Below, piece by piece: positions 28,342-38,850 of a stretch of DNA of 64,000 nt. The stretch lies in assembly GCF_004295345.1 (NCBI RefSeq), contig NZ_CP036200.1:3349501-3413500 (forward strand). The letters are read 5' to 3'. The notes beneath the pieces are model-generated. The model saw nothing but the letters and a program-made list of their open reading frames with translations, had not been told where the DNA came from and did not search any database. The DNA comes from Shewanella maritima (GTDB lineage: Bacteria; Pseudomonadota; Gammaproteobacteria; Enterobacterales; Shewanellaceae). The translations under genes and the position numbers were made by a program. How positions within the stretch are numbered: position 1 is the stretch's first letter; each line of letters begins with the position of its first letter.

Positions 28342-31300
28342 ATGATTAGTGATTTTTTTATTAACAGACCTAAATTTGCGTTTGTTATTTCAATTATTCT
28401 CACCCTGGTGGGGCTGATTGCCATTCCAGTATTGTCGGTGGCTGAGTTTCCGCAAATTGCGCCGCCACAGGTTAACATTTCAACTAGCTATTCAGGAGCA
28501 AGTGCTGCGATTGTAAAAGACACCATTGCTCAACCTATTGAGGCTGAAGTAAATGGTGTTGAAGGTATGATCTACATGGAGTCAAAGAGCTCTAATGATG
28601 GTTCATACTCGCTCAGCGTGACCTTTGAGGTGGGTACTGACCCTGACATGGCGCAGGTGCAAGTACAAAATAGAGTGCAACAAGCTACGCCACGTCTTCC
28701 TCAAGAGGTTCAGCGACAAGGGGTGAAAGTAGAGAAGCAAAGCCCTAATATGCTGATGGTGGTCAACGTTTATTCACCTGAAGAAACCTTCGATTCACTG
28801 TTTATTACCAACTATGCCGGCCTTAACATTAAAGATGCATTGGCCCGTCAGGGTGGTGTATCGAAAGTACAGGTTATTGGTGGTATGGATTACGCCATGC
28901 GTATCTGGCTTGACCCCAATAGCATGGCAAGTTTAGGTGTGACTGCTACCGATGTCATTGCTGCTCTGCAAGAGCAAAACATTCAGGTGGCGGCTGGTCG
29001 TATTGGTGCAGCGCCAGTCGACCCGAATCAGCAGTTCCAGTACACGCTACAAACCAAAGGTCGTTTAAAAGACGTGGAAGAGTTTGGCAGAGTGATGATC
29101 CGCGCTAATAACGACGGCTCAAAGGTGACGGTGTCTGATGTCGCTCGCGTGGAGCTGGGGTCACAAACCTATGACGCTCAGGGTAAGCTAAACAATAAAC
29201 CATCGGCGATTATCGCGATTTATCAGTCACCAGATGCTAATGCGCTTGAAGTGGCCAAAGCGGTAAAAGCAGAGATGGAAAACCTGTCACAGCGTTTCCC
29301 TAATGATCTTACTTACGATGTGCTTTACGACACGACAGCTTTCGTAGAAACCTCGATTAAAGAAGTTGTTGAAACCTTAGTTATCTCTATTTTGCTGGTA
29401 ATTTTCGTGGTGTTTATCTTCTTGCAAGATGCACGCTCCACACTTGTACCCGCTATTGCAATTCCGGTATCACTGATTGGTACGTTTGCCTTCTTACTGC
29501 TGTTTGGTATGAGCATCAACACCGTCTCTTTGTTTGCACTAATCCTGGCTATTGGTGTGGTAGTAGATGACGCAATTGTTGTGGTTGAGAACGTTACCCG
29601 CCTGATGCAAGACGAAGGCTTGTCTGCTAAAGATGCGACCTCTAAAGCAATGAAAGAGGTTACTGGGCCGATTATCGCGACTACGCTGGTACTGCTCGCG
29701 GTATTTGCGCCTACGGCTGTTATGCCTGGTATTACCGGGCAGATGTATGCCCAGTTCTCGGTGACGATTTGTATTTCGGTGTTAATTTCATCAATCAACG
29801 CATTAACCTTAAGTCCGGCATTGTGCGCCTCGGTAATGCGCCCACCAAAAGAGCATACCAAAGGATTCCACGCCACATTTAACAAGTACTTTGATTTTGC
29901 CACTGGCAAGTACATGGGGCTGGTGTCTGGTCTGGTTCGTAAACTTACACTCGTGGGTATTGCTTATGTAGTGCTGATTGGCTTAACTGGCGGCGCGGCG
30001 AAAATTCTGCCAACAGGTTTTGTGCCTATGGAAGATAAAAAAGCCTTTATGGTGGATATTCAGCTGCCAGATGGCGCATCGCTCAACCGTACTGAAGCTG
30101 TGATGCGTGAGCTAGTGACCTTAACGCTTCAAGAGCCTGGGGTTGAAAATGTTATTCACGCCAGTGGCTTTAGTATTTTGACGGGCTCGGTATCGTCAAA
30201 CGGTGGTTTGATGATTGTCACCTTGTCTGACTGGGAAGAGCGCACCACACCAGAGCTTGCAGAGTCGGCGATTGTGGCTAAGTTGCAAGCCAAGTATTCA
30301 GCTAACCCATCGGTTAAGGCAATGGCTTTCTCGCTGCCGCCAATTCCTGGTGTGGGTAGCGTCGGTGGCTTTGAGTTTGTGCTGCAAGATACCCAAGGGC
30401 GCAGTCCACAAGAGCTATCGTCAGTCATGCGCGCGCTGATTATGAAAGCCAATGAGCAGCCAGAGATAGCCTTCTCATTTAGTAACTTCCGTGCTGATGT
30501 GCCGCAAATGTATGTTGATGTTGACCGTGATAAAGCGAAAGCATTAGGCATTTCACTCAACGAAATTTTCACCACCATGCAGACCATGCTTGGCTCTATG
30601 TACGTGAACGACTTTAACCGTTTCGGTAAGGTGTTTAGGGTGATGTTGCAGGCTGAGGGTGAGTTCCGTAACTCAGACCGTGACATTAATAAGTTCTATG
30701 TCCGTTCTGGCGATGGCGAGATGATCCCATTGAGCACGTTAGTAACCGTGACGCCAATTCTTGGCCCTGATGTGATGAACTCGTACAACATGTTTAGCTC
30801 AACTACCATTAACGGTTTCCCAGCACCTGGTTATAGCTCGGGTGATGCGATTACTGCAATGGAGCGCGCGGCAAATGAAAGCTTGCCAGCAGGTTACAGC
30901 TTTGAATGGACAGGGCAGACTTATCAGGAAATTAAAGCCGGTAACCTAGCACCGCTTATCTTTGGTTTAGCGCTGGTGTTCACATACTTGTTCCTTGTTG
31001 CTCAATATGAAAGCTGGACTATTCCGTTTGCGGTAATGCTAGCGGTACCGATTGCGGTACTGGGTGCATTCGCCTACATCCTCGCAATGGGCGGAGACTT
31101 GAACCTATATGCCCAGATTGGCTTGGTGCTCTTGATTGGTCTCGCTTGTAAGAACGCGATTTTGATTGTTGAGTTCGCTAAGCAGCTGCGTGAAGACGGT
31201 AAGAGCATTTTGGAAGCGGCTGAAACTGCAGCTAAGCTGCGTTTTCGTGCTGTATTGATGACCGCATTTTCGTTCTTGCTAGGCGTATTACCACTGGTTA

Positions 31301-31476
31301 TTGCAACTGGTGCAGGCTCTGGTAGTCGCCGTGCATTAGGTTATTCAGTATTTGGCGGTATGCTAGCGGCAACCCTAGTCGGCACGCTGTTAGTTCCAGT
31401 GTTTTATGTGATTATGCAGAAGATGCGTGAGCGCACTAAAGCTAAAGTGAACTCAACCGAGCAAGCCGAAAGCTAA
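28342..31476 (+). CDS. RND multidrug efflux pump (HAE-1, AcrB/MexB type; system 1)
   Basis: A 1044-residue inner-membrane proton antiporter with twelve predicted helices and two large periplasmic loops. The proton-relay residues are all present: two adjacent Asp in TM4 ([16 protein letters not shown], residues 409-410) and Lys in TM10 ([13 protein letters not shown], residue 937). It is cotranscribed with the adaptor. Drug specificity cannot be read from the sequence. Confidence 0.96.
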   Translation: MISDFFINRPKFAFVISIILTLVGLIAIPVLSVAEFPQIAPPQVNISTSYSGASAAIVKDTIAQPIEAEVNGVEGMIYMESKSSNDGSYSLSVTFEVGTDPDMAQVQVQNRVQQATPRLPQEVQRQGVKVEKQSPNMLMVVNVYSPEETFDSLFITNYAGLNIKDALARQGGVSKVQVIGGMDYAMRIWLDPNSMASLGVTATDVIAALQEQNIQVAAGRIGAAPVDPNQQFQYTLQTKGRLKDVEEFGRVMIRANNDGSKVTVSDVARVELGSQTYDAQGKLNNKPSAIIAIYQSPDANALEVAKAVKAEMENLSQRFPNDLTYDVLYDTTAFVETSIKEVVETLVISILLVIFVVFIFLQDARSTLVPAIAIPVSLIGTFAFLLLFGMSINTVSLFALILAIGVVVDDAIVVVENVTRLMQDEGLSAKDATSKAMKEVTGPIIATTLVLLAVFAPTAVMPGITGQMYAQFSVTICISVLISSINALTLSPALCASVMRPPKEHTKGFHATFNKYFDFATGKYMGLVSGLVRKLTLVGIAYVVLIGLTGGAAKILPTGFVPMEDKKAFMVDIQLPDGASLNRTEAVMRELVTLTLQEPGVENVIHASGFSILTGSVSSNGGLMIVTLSDWEERTTPELAESAIVAKLQAKYSANPSVKAMAFSLPPIPGVGSVGGFEFVLQDTQGRSPQELSSVMRALIMKANEQPEIAFSFSNFRADVPQMYVDVDRDKAKALGISLNEIFTTMQTMLGSMYVNDFNRFGKVFRVMLQAEGEFRNSDRDINKFYVRSGDGEMIPLSTLVTVTPILGPDVMNSYNMFSSTTINGFPAPGYSSGDAITAMERAANESLPAGYSFEWTGQTYQEIKAGNLAPLIFGLALVFTYLFLVAQYESWTIPFAVMLAVPIAVLGAFAYILAMGGDLNLYAQIGLVLLIGLACKNAILIVEFAKQLREDGKSILEAAETAAKLRFRAVLMTAFSFLLGVLPLVIATGAGSGSRRALGYSVFGGMLAATLVGTLLVPVFYVIMQKMRERTKAKVNSTEQAES

Positions 31477-31500
31477 TCGTTTATGCCAAGATTAACTAAC

Positions 31501-31530
31501 AAAGCCCTCACGATGATGTGAGGGCTTTTT
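31501..31530 (+). terminator. Terminator of RND system 1
   Basis: AAAGCCCTCAC and GTGAGGGCTTTTT form a perfect stem with a GATGAT loop and T run, 24 bp after the pump stop. Confidence 0.93.
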
Positions 31531-31618
31531 GTTTTCTCAAACGGGTTTAAGGGCAGAAAAACCAGAAGCTTTAAATTTGAAAGGCTGTATTGCCTGAAAA
31601 CATATTTAGCACGAACAG

Positions 31619-32035
31619 CTAGAGCGAACATGAATCTCCGTCGCAGCGCTTTTGACCTGTCAGTAGGTAAGAAATACGATAGCGATTACTGGCAAATTTC
31701 AAGTAGGCCTTGTCTGCAACACATTTAATGCCGGGCAGTCGCAGTAGTTGAATCCAGGGGTGTTTGCCCACCATTTGCCAGGCTTTTGCCGTTACATCTA
31801 ATCCCAATAGCATTTCACCGCTGTCTTCCATAATATCGCTCGATCGCCCGCTATGCAGCCAGCCATGCAAAATGGTATTAGCATAATCAGTGTCTAGTGT
31901 AGGAAAGCGCTCGTTAATATCTTCAGCATTGAGATCTTGAAGCACTATGCTGTTAAACCTGTCATAACTCTTTAGCTGCGCCATTTCTTTGCTGCAAAGC
32001 GGGCACGCACTGTCGTAGAAAATCGTTAACTGCAT
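31619..32035 (-). CDS. DCC-family (DUF393) thiol-disulfide oxidoreductase-like protein
   Basis: A 138-residue protein with the family N-terminus FYDSACPLCSKEM, whose D-x-x-C-P-x-C motif resembles a thioredoxin-type active site. The rest has the conserved tryptophan and Gly-His regions of DUF393. The C-terminus is Cys-rich (RCDGDSCSL). A GGGAGG site fixes the start. It is divergent from a LysR gene. The true activity of this family is not established. Confidence 0.87.
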   Translation of the reverse strand: MQLTIFYDSACPLCSKEMAQLKSYDRFNSIVLQDLNAEDINERFPTLDTDYANTILHGWLHSGRSSDIMEDSGEMLLGLDVTAKAWQMVGKHPWIQLLRLPGIKCVADKAYLKFASNRYRISYLLTGQKRCDGDSCSL

Positions 32036-32191
32036 AGTTTCCTCCCGCTACATGTCGCGAAATTTGGATAATTACTAAGTTATACGTAGGGCAAGCAAAA
32101 AGCGATCTTTGTTGTAACTGCTCAATATAGCACTAGCTAAATTGCGCTGGTTTTATATACTTAACCTACATTAATTTCGAATGGATATCCG

Positions 32192-33079
32192 ATGTTAAAT
32201 ATTGAACAACTTAATGCGTTTGTGGCAGCGGCAGAGAAGGGATCATTTTCAGCCGCGGCAAGGCATATTGGTAAAAGCCAAAGCTCTGTGAGTATTAGCG
32301 TTAATAACTTAGAGTTAGATTTAGGTATTTCACTGTTTGACCGCAGCACTAAGTATCCAACCTTAACGGTGCAAGGTGAGCGCCTGTATCAGCAAGCTAA
32401 AATTCTGCTGCGTCAAGCTGAGCGTATGGAAAGCTACGCCCTTGGGGTTAACGAAGAAGTTGAAGATACCTTGGTTATTGGGATCGATTCATTAGCACCT
32501 TTAGCGCTCATCGAAGCTCCCCTGGAAAAGCTCGGACAGAAGTTCCCATTTACCAATGTTAAGTTGATCAAGCTAGCAAATAACCAATTGGCTAATGCCG
32601 TTCACAGTGGTGAAATACAAGTCGCCATGATGTTCCCTGATGAGGGCGTACCAGAGCATTTAGACTTTCTGTCGTGTATGAATGTTGAGTGGGTTTGTGT
32701 ATGTAGTCCTGACTCCAGTTTTGCCGACATGGACGTGGTTGATAACGAAACTTTAATCTCGCATAGGCAGGTTATTTGCTCTGGATTGATGGACAATTCA
32801 GTCATGAGAACCCAGTCGATATTGTCGCAAGATGTCTGGGAAGCATCTGATCAAGATGATGTAGTCCGCTTAATCGAGCAAGATATTGGTTGGGGCTTTA
32901 TTCCACAAGCCATGTTAGGCGATAGGCAAGCATTAGGCACACTCAATGTATTTAAGCCTGAGTTTAACTTGGCGCCTATGATTAACTCGCTGGATATTTG
33001 CTGGCGCACCAATATTCAACATGGCCCAGCAGCTCAGTTTTTTATTGATCAAATAACAGAGCTTGGCAGCAAACAGTAA
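32192..33079 (+). CDS. LysR-family transcriptional regulator
   Basis: A 295-residue regulator. The winged helix-turn-helix is at residues 1-60 (LNAFVAAAEKGSFSAAARHI, SQSSVSISVNNLE), followed by a periplasmic-binding-like effector domain. The divergent DCC gene 156 bp away is the obvious candidate target, by the usual LysR layout. The effector is unknown. Confidence 0.92.
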   Translation: MLNIEQLNAFVAAAEKGSFSAAARHIGKSQSSVSISVNNLELDLGISLFDRSTKYPTLTVQGERLYQQAKILLRQAERMESYALGVNEEVEDTLVIGIDSLAPLALIEAPLEKLGQKFPFTNVKLIKLANNQLANAVHSGEIQVAMMFPDEGVPEHLDFLSCMNVEWVCVCSPDSSFADMDVVDNETLISHRQVICSGLMDNSVMRTQSILSQDVWEASDQDDVVRLIEQDIGWGFIPQAMLGDRQALGTLNVFKPEFNLAPMINSLDICWRTNIQHGPAAQFFIDQITELGSKQ

Positions 33080-33095
33080 TAGCACTCAAACAAGC

Positions 33096-33135
33096 AAAAC
33101 AGGCGATACCCGTTAGGGCATCGCCTGTTTTATTT
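33096..33135 (+). terminator. Terminator of the LysR gene, possibly bidirectional
   Basis: AAAACAGGCGAT and ATCGCCTGTTTTATTTT flank a 12-nt loop just after the LysR stop. The A-rich left side could also end the convergent minus-strand gene at 33214. Confidence 0.85.
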
Positions 33136-33213
33136 TATCAAACTCAGTATGTCTAAGTGCTGATTATTGCGAGTTAGACATTCTGGTGTTCGCCTTGTTT
33201 TTGAAAGGCTTGC

Positions 33214-34377
33214 TTACCAAGCGCCGCCAAACTGAATATAAGTTGTCCACTCTTCGGGGCCTTTGGCTATATCGATACCAGCGCGGATCCCTAGCTGTCT
33301 TGCAATCAAGTAACGGAAACCACCGCCTTGCGCACTTTGCCATTTTGCATCACTAAAGCTTTGGTTATGGTCAAAGGCTTTACCTGTGCCGGCAAAACCA
33401 AGCACAGTCCAGCGGTCATCAATATCGTAACTCAGCTCAATTTCACCTAAAGCAGTGTTATCAGCCTGGTAGCGCATTGCTGCCATACCGCGCATATCAA
33501 TAAATGGCTTGGCATAGAAAGGCACGCCTTCGGTAGCAGACTTACCATCAAGGCGTACACCTAAGCCCCACTTTGGAGATAGCCTAGTGTAGTTATTAAC
33601 AAATAGATGGTAGTCCTGATAGTCAAAGTCACCACCGACTTTTTTGCCGTGAAACTTAGCTTTAATACCGGCTTTAGTTCCTGAGCGAGCTGAGAAAGTA
33701 TTGTCCAGACTGTCATATGTCAGTTTAACGCCCACATGAGCATCAACACTATCAAATTCAGGTGACGGAACCCCTTCAATTGGGTCGGCTAGCTTGAACA
33801 AGGTAGTTGATGACATATTGACGTAGTCAGCACCGACAAAGAAGTTTGAGCCAGCGATTCTGAAATCAATATCTTGGAAAAAGTAGTGACCTTGCATATT
33901 GAATTCATTGGGCTTATCGCTGCCATTTTCATATTGCTTTAGGTTAAAGCTCGCACCGAAAAAACCACCTAAATAACGAATGTTATCTTCTTTCCAGTTG
34001 CCTGAGTGAAAAACACCAGCAAGCTTACTGCCGTTACTTGTCGCTAAGCCAACAACACCGGTTACACTTGGTGGAATACCTGAAACATCGTCAGGGTTTT
34101 GTTGACGGATCGCTTTTTGCTCGTCTGTTTCGTGGAAAAACAGCAGTGCAGCACCGCCACCTGCGCCAACGGCAGGTTCAGTTACGATAAGTGGTACTGG
34201 CATAAAACCGACCGCGTTATCTAGAATCCATTGACTGACATCAAACTTGCCATCTTTTGAGTCGCGAAATTGCTCCATAAAATCAGCTTGACTGTGAGAT
34301 ACACAGCCTAGTAGCGCAATTGCGGCTGTAATGGTTTTTAGCGGCACAAACTTGTTTCGCTGATTTTGTGTGTTCAT
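33214..34377 (-). CDS. Outer-membrane barrel protein, surface-antigen (D15/BamA barrel)-like
   Basis: A 387-residue protein with a signal peptide (ALLGCVSHSQA) and then mostly amphipathic beta strands, ending in the aromatic residue pattern of barrels (YIQFGGAW). The glycine-rich start of the barrel (VGAGGGAALLFF) and late segments such as LGIRAGIDIAKGPEEWTTY resemble the barrel domain of the D15 surface-antigen family, but no POTRA domains are present. It is therefore not an assembly factor like BamA. Its cargo or role is unknown. It is the only gene on its transcript as far as can be seen. Confidence 0.78.
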   Translation of the reverse strand: MNTQNQRNKFVPLKTITAAIALLGCVSHSQADFMEQFRDSKDGKFDVSQWILDNAVGFMPVPLIVTEPAVGAGGGAALLFFHETDEQKAIRQQNPDDVSGIPPSVTGVVGLATSNGSKLAGVFHSGNWKEDNIRYLGGFFGASFNLKQYENGSDKPNEFNMQGHYFFQDIDFRIAGSNFFVGADYVNMSSTTLFKLADPIEGVPSPEFDSVDAHVGVKLTYDSLDNTFSARSGTKAGIKAKFHGKKVGGDFDYQDYHLFVNNYTRLSPKWGLGVRLDGKSATEGVPFYAKPFIDMRGMAAMRYQADNTALGEIELSYDIDDRWTVLGFAGTGKAFDHNQSFSDAKWQSAQGGGFRYLIARQLGIRAGIDIAKGPEEWTTYIQFGGAW

Positions 34378-34476
34378 TTTAAGTTACTCTCTCAAAACTT
34401 AAATCAGCACCAGCCTGTTGCAAATTGCGTAGGCTGATGCTGATGGAAAATGTCTAAATTTACTTAGCTGGGCTTC

Positions 34477-34896
34477 TTAGTAGTCGCCATAAAGCGCGTC
34501 GTCTATGATCGCGTCTTCAATCAGTGCTTCGTCGTACGCATCTTCAAGTTCGGCTTCGACAATGGCGTCACCGACAACTTCTTCTGTGTACATGTCTTCA
34601 AGTTCACCTTCGACAATGGCGTATTCAAGGTCTTCACGGTCACGGCGGCAACGCTCACGACGAACTTCACCTTCAACTAGGCCATCGATTGCACCAATAC
34701 CGGCACCAATAGCAGCGCCACGCTTAGCGCCTTCTTTGCCATCAGCAATTGCGCCAAGGGCTGCGCCAACTAGACCGCCTTCAACAGCGCCGCCGACAGT
34801 GTTACCTAGGGTATCGTCACAGTAGTCAGCAGATGCTGGGGTCGATGCCATCGCTACGCCCATGGTTGATGCGATCATTAATTGCTTGAAATTCAT
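34477..34896 (-). CDS. Exported glycine-zipper protein with acidic C-terminal repeats
   Basis: A 139-residue protein with a signal peptide ending PASA, then a glycine-zipper segment (GGAVEGGLVGAALGAIADG and GAAIGAGIGAIDG) of the type that inserts in membranes. Its tail carries three loosely repeated acidic units of about 17 residues (AIVEGELEDMYTEE, AIVEAELEDAYDEA, AIIDDALYGDY). It lies 99 bp upstream of the barrel gene on the same strand and may be cotranscribed. Function unknown. Confidence 0.75.
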   Translation of the reverse strand: MNFKQLMIASTMGVAMASTPASADYCDDTLGNTVGGAVEGGLVGAALGAIADGKEGAKRGAAIGAGIGAIDGLVEGEVRRERCRRDREDLEYAIVEGELEDMYTEEVVGDAIVEAELEDAYDEALIEDAIIDDALYGDY

Positions 34897-35298
34897 TGTT
34901 GTCTCCTACTGAAAAATCAGATTCGGGGTTTAACTTGAGGCGAATGTTATAGGAGTTTTTTTGATTGATATAATTAGGTTGTATTAAGTTTTTTAATGGG
35001 TTAACAGTGCGTCAAAGTTAAGGGGCTAGCTGAGCGTCAAAGTTGAGGGAGTAACTTGCGGCCGCTATCAAGCGGTAAAAATAGTAAGACGAGCAAGTAC
35101 ACTAGCGCGTAAGCAGGTATTACGGCTCATGTGATTATAGCCACTCATGCGAAGAGTGCTACCTAAGTAAAGCCCGTTGATTGGAATGTTATGAAACCGC
35201 GTACTTTGGATAAGCTTCTATTGGTTTAATGAGGCGTTACAAAAAGCAGCTTAGACAACTGATGACTGAATCCAGCAACTAATCAATTAATTAACAGC
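34897..35298. other. Intergenic region without a recognised gene
   Basis: About 400 bp. A short direct repeat (GCGTCAAAGTT followed by A/G AGGG) occurs twice near 35011 and 35036. No open reading frame, RNA or terminator stands out. Confidence 0.5.
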
Positions 35299-35607
35299 TC
35301 AAATAAGCAGCTCGGCAGAAGAGATTGAGAAGTGTTGCAGTGACTTATCTAAAGCACGCAACATGACCTGTTTCTTCGCGTTGTTAAGGCTAGTATCTCG
35401 AACGATCACTCTGCCACCAAAGCGTCGCCAGCTGCCATTAATCTCATCCTGGAATTGATACTCGATTTGATAGTTCATGTATTTGATTCGGCGCATAGGC
35501 AGGCTAAACCTCTTTAGTCTTGTTGTTATTGAGTCGGTTATGCGATTCAGTGGCTCACCGGCAGTGAACTGCGTATAGATTGAGTTTGCAGAAATCGTCT
35601 GTGACAT
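35299..35607 (-). CDS. Hypothetical protein, 102 residues
   Basis: Not recognised. ATG 35607 (MSQTISANSIYTQF) with GGTGGA upstream is the likely start. The protein is basic and soluble, with a possible beta-rich middle (YQIEYQFQDEINGSWRRFGG). It lies upstream, on the same strand, of the region leading to RND system 2, separated by a hairpin. No function is suggested. Confidence 0.6.
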   Translation of the reverse strand: MSQTISANSIYTQFTAGEPLNRITDSITTRLKRFSLPMRRIKYMNYQIEYQFQDEINGSWRRFGGRVIVRDTSLNNAKKQVMLRALDKSLQHFSISSAELLI

Positions 35608-35647
35608 GGCTTCCACCGGTGCGCATGGCTCTAATTTTATGGAAACG

Positions 35648-35679
35648 CTAATCGCCTTTAGTAGCCCAAAGGCGATTAG
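35648..35679. terminator. Hairpin between RND system 2 and the 102-residue gene
   Basis: CTAATCGCCTTT and AAAGGCGATTAG pair perfectly around an 8-nt loop, about 50 bp beyond the RND pump stop on the minus strand. No long T run follows, so termination is plausible but not certain. Confidence 0.5.
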
Positions 35680-35725
35680 TAACTTGAGTTAACGGCTAAC
35701 TTGCTTGTGGCAATTTAAGCTCGAT

Positions 35726-38700
35726 TTATTGCGCGCTGCTTTGCGGGTTAAGCTTCTCGCGCAGCTTTTGCAGCATGACAAAGAACACTGGCACTAGCAG
35801 ACAACCCACAACCGTTGCCGCGAGCATGCCGCCAAAGCTTGCTTCACCTAGTGCGTTACGACTCGCCGAGCCTGCACCGGTTGCGATAACTAGTGGCAGT
35901 ACACCTAGGATGAACGAGAATGCTGTCATCAATACCGCACGTAAACGTAGGGCAATGGCTTGTTTTGCAGCATCAAGAATCGACAATCCTTGCTCTTCTC
36001 GCAGCACTTTGGCGAACTCTACAATCAAAATCGCGTTGCGACTCGCCATACCAATCAACAGCACTAAACCAACCTGGGTATAAAGGTTAATCGTACCGCC
36101 AACTAATGCGGTGTAACCTAAGGCACCAAACAGTGCTGTTGGTACACACAAGATAATGGCCAGTGGGATCATCCAGCTTTCGTACTGAGCAACTAAGAAC
36201 AGGTAAGTAAACAGTAGTGCTAGCGCAAATAGGTAAGGGGCACTGTCACCTGCTGCTAATTCCTGATAAGTCATACCGGTCCACTCATAGGCATAGCCAT
36301 TTGGTAGCACGGTATCTGCAATTTGCTCCATTTCAGCAATGGCTTGACCACTACTAAAACCCTCTGCCGGAATCGCAATCACTTGAGCTGTGTTGTACAG
36401 GTTGTATCTTGCTGTGCTGTCAGCACCTACAAGCGACTTGTATTGGGCAAAGTTTGACAGCTTAACCATGGCGCCCGAGGCAGATTTCACATAGATTTGG
36501 CTTAAGTCTTTCTCGTCATTACGAAAGCTCTGTTCAGCTTGTAGTGTGACTTGATAGTTCTTACCAAACTTAGTGAAGTCGTTGACGTACATGCTACCCA
36601 TCATGGCTGATAGCGTTTGGTTTACGTCAGCTAGGTTTACACCAAGTGCAAAGGCTTTTTGACGGTCGATATCTAGGTAAAGCTGCGGCACATTGGCGCT
36701 ATAGGTTGAAAATGCCATGGCAATTTTTTCAGACTGATTTAGGGCATCTAAATAGTCTTCAATGGCTGGGCCCATCGCCTCAACACTGCGGCCTTGTAAG
36801 TCTTCAACTTGTAAGGTCAAACCGCCAGCAGTACCTAAACCTGGAATCGCAGGCATTGAAAATGCCATACCTGAAATATCACTGTTTGCATCAATTAGCG
36901 CTTGAGTTTGTGCCACTAGTGCAAATTCAGATTGCTCTGGGCGAGTACGCTCAGTCCAGTCCTCTAGCACAACAATCATCATGCCTGAGTTAGGTGACGC
37001 AGCGCCTTTTAGCAAGCTATAACCTTTAGCGGCGACTATGTGCTTAACGCCATCGAGCTGCTCAATTTTAGCGAGCATGTCGTTTACCATCACGTCAGTG
37101 CGGTCCAGCGATGAGGCTTCAGGCAGATTTAAGTCCACCATAAATGAGCCCTGATCTTCTGCTGGAATAAAGTCAGATGGCAGTTTATTGCCAAACACCG
37201 CGATAGCCGCAATCAACATGGCAAATAGGGCTGCACTTAATGCTAAGCGTTTACCTAAAAAGCCCACAGAGCCAACATAGCCTTGAGTGACACGGGTAAC
37301 ACAGCGGTTAAACATGCCTAAAAAGCCAGTGGTTTTAGGATGCTCATGGCGCATCATGATGGCACAAAGTGCAGGTGTAAGTGTTAGTGCAACGACGGTA
37401 GAGATAATGGTCGAAACAGAAATCGTTACACCAAATTGTTGGTACATTTGGCCTACCATACCTGGTGCGACTGATACTGGGCCAAATACTGCCAGTAATA
37501 CCAACGCTGACGCGATAAGCGGTGCTGTCACTTCTTTCATTGCTTTCGAGGTGGCCTGCGGCGCTGCGAGGCCTTCGTCAGCCATTAAACGCTCTACGTT
37601 TTCAATTACAACAATTGCAGCATCTACTACCACACCGATAGCGAGGATTAGACCAAACATAGACAAGGTGTTGATATCAATCCCTAGCATTGCCATCACC
37701 GCAAAGGTACCGATAAGCGATACAGGAATCGCGATAGTCGGGATTAAGGTTGCGCGCCAGCTTTGCAGGAATAGGAAGGTCACCACAATAACGAGCCCTA
37801 GTGCGATGTATAAGGTTTCAAATACCTCATCCATCGACACTTCAATAAAGGTCGTTGAGTCGTAAGTAACCGCATAATCCATGTCTTGAGGGAAACGTTT
37901 GCTTAAACGTTCCATCTCCTGACGTACACCTTGTGCAACCTCAAGCGCGTTAGCACCCGGTGCCTGATAAATTGCCAGAATCGGGCTGTCGTTAGCGCCA
38001 AATGTTGCAAATGCTGAGTATTGCTCTGCTGCTAACTCTATCGTCGCGACATCGTTTAGGGTCACAAAGCTACCGTCGTTATTAGCGCGCAGAATAATAT
38101 TTTCAAATTCTTCTGCGTTAACTAGGCGGCCTTGAGTTTGAATGGTGTATTGGAATACTTGTTGCCCAGTTGATGGGCGCTCACCCAGTTTACCTGCCGC
38201 TACTGTGGTATTTTGCGTGGCTATCGCATCTGCAATTTCACCCGCAGTAATGGCTTTGGCTGCCATTTTTTCTGGGTTTAACCATACACGCATTGCGTAG
38301 TTTTGTTCACCAATGACCTGCACTTTACCCACGCCATTAACCCTTAATAGGGCATCTTTAATATTGAGTGAGGCATAGTTAGACAGATAAAGATTGTCAA
38401 AACTCTGATTTGGTGAGTATGGGTTAACCGTCATTAAGATAGAGTTAGCGACTTTCTCAACCGTGACACCTTGGCGCTTTACCTCTTCAGGTAGCTTAGC
38501 CATGGCTTTGTTAACTCGATTTTGCACCAGTACCTGAGCCTTGTCTGGATCAGTGCCGATAGCAAAGGTGACATAAGCAAGATAGGTGTTGTCGTTATTG
38601 GACTTCGACTCCAGGTAGATCATGTTTTCTACACCATTGATCTCTTGCTCGATAACAGTTGCTACCGTGTTACGAATGGTGTTGTGATCAGCGCCTGGGA

Positions 38701-38845
38701 ACACGGCGAATACTTCAATAGACGGCGGCACAATGTTTGGAAATTGCGATACCGGCATACGTATTAAGCTCATCAAGCCTGCTAGTGTCATCACAATCGA
38801 TAACACAATGGCAAACTTGGGGCGTTTAATGAAAAACTCAACCAT
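35726..38845 (-). CDS. RND efflux pump (HAE-1 type; system 2) with altered proton-relay residues
   Basis: A 1039-residue pump with the full AcrB-type architecture. The TM4 motif reads VVVDAAIVVIENVERLM: Asp408 matches AcrB Asp407, but the second aspartate (AcrB Asp408) is Ala409. In TM10 the usual Lys is Arg936 ([13 protein letters not shown]). The conserved TM11 Thr (LMTAFSFILGVLPLV) is present. In AcrB, loss of Asp408 abolishes transport, so either the relay works differently here or the coupling has changed. The codons for Asp and Ala were read directly from the sequence. It is 5 bp downstream of its adaptor gene. Confidence 0.95.
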   Translation of the reverse strand: MVEFFIKRPKFAIVLSIVMTLAGLMSLIRMPVSQFPNIVPPSIEVFAVFPGADHNTIRNTVATVIEQEINGVENMIYLESKSNNDNTYLAYVTFAIGTDPDKAQVLVQNRVNKAMAKLPEEVKRQGVTVEKVANSILMTVNPYSPNQSFDNLYLSNYASLNIKDALLRVNGVGKVQVIGEQNYAMRVWLNPEKMAAKAITAGEIADAIATQNTTVAAGKLGERPSTGQQVFQYTIQTQGRLVNAEEFENIILRANNDGSFVTLNDVATIELAAEQYSAFATFGANDSPILAIYQAPGANALEVAQGVRQEMERLSKRFPQDMDYAVTYDSTTFIEVSMDEVFETLYIALGLVIVVTFLFLQSWRATLIPTIAIPVSLIGTFAVMAMLGIDINTLSMFGLILAIGVVVDAAIVVIENVERLMADEGLAAPQATSKAMKEVTAPLIASALVLLAVFGPVSVAPGMVGQMYQQFGVTISVSTIISTVVALTLTPALCAIMMRHEHPKTTGFLGMFNRCVTRVTQGYVGSVGFLGKRLALSAALFAMLIAAIAVFGNKLPSDFIPAEDQGSFMVDLNLPEASSLDRTDVMVNDMLAKIEQLDGVKHIVAAKGYSLLKGAASPNSGMMIVVLEDWTERTRPEQSEFALVAQTQALIDANSDISGMAFSMPAIPGLGTAGGLTLQVEDLQGRSVEAMGPAIEDYLDALNQSEKIAMAFSTYSANVPQLYLDIDRQKAFALGVNLADVNQTLSAMMGSMYVNDFTKFGKNYQVTLQAEQSFRNDEKDLSQIYVKSASGAMVKLSNFAQYKSLVGADSTARYNLYNTAQVIAIPAEGFSSGQAIAEMEQIADTVLPNGYAYEWTGMTYQELAAGDSAPYLFALALLFTYLFLVAQYESWMIPLAIILCVPTALFGALGYTALVGGTINLYTQVGLVLLIGMASRNAILIVEFAKVLREEQGLSILDAAKQAIALRLRAVLMTAFSFILGVLPLVIATGAGSASRNALGEASFGGMLAATVVGCLLVPVFFVMLQKLREKLNPQSSAQ

Positions 38846-38850
38846 AGTGA

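Noticed and set aside
29325..29915. Long ORF antisense to the RND pump of system 1
   Set aside because: It runs opposite the pump in a shadow frame and has no family similarity or start signal.
34505..34825. Ser/Ala-rich ORF on the plus strand opposite the glycine-zipper gene
   Set aside because: It is a low-complexity shadow of the minus-strand gene, with no ribosome site.
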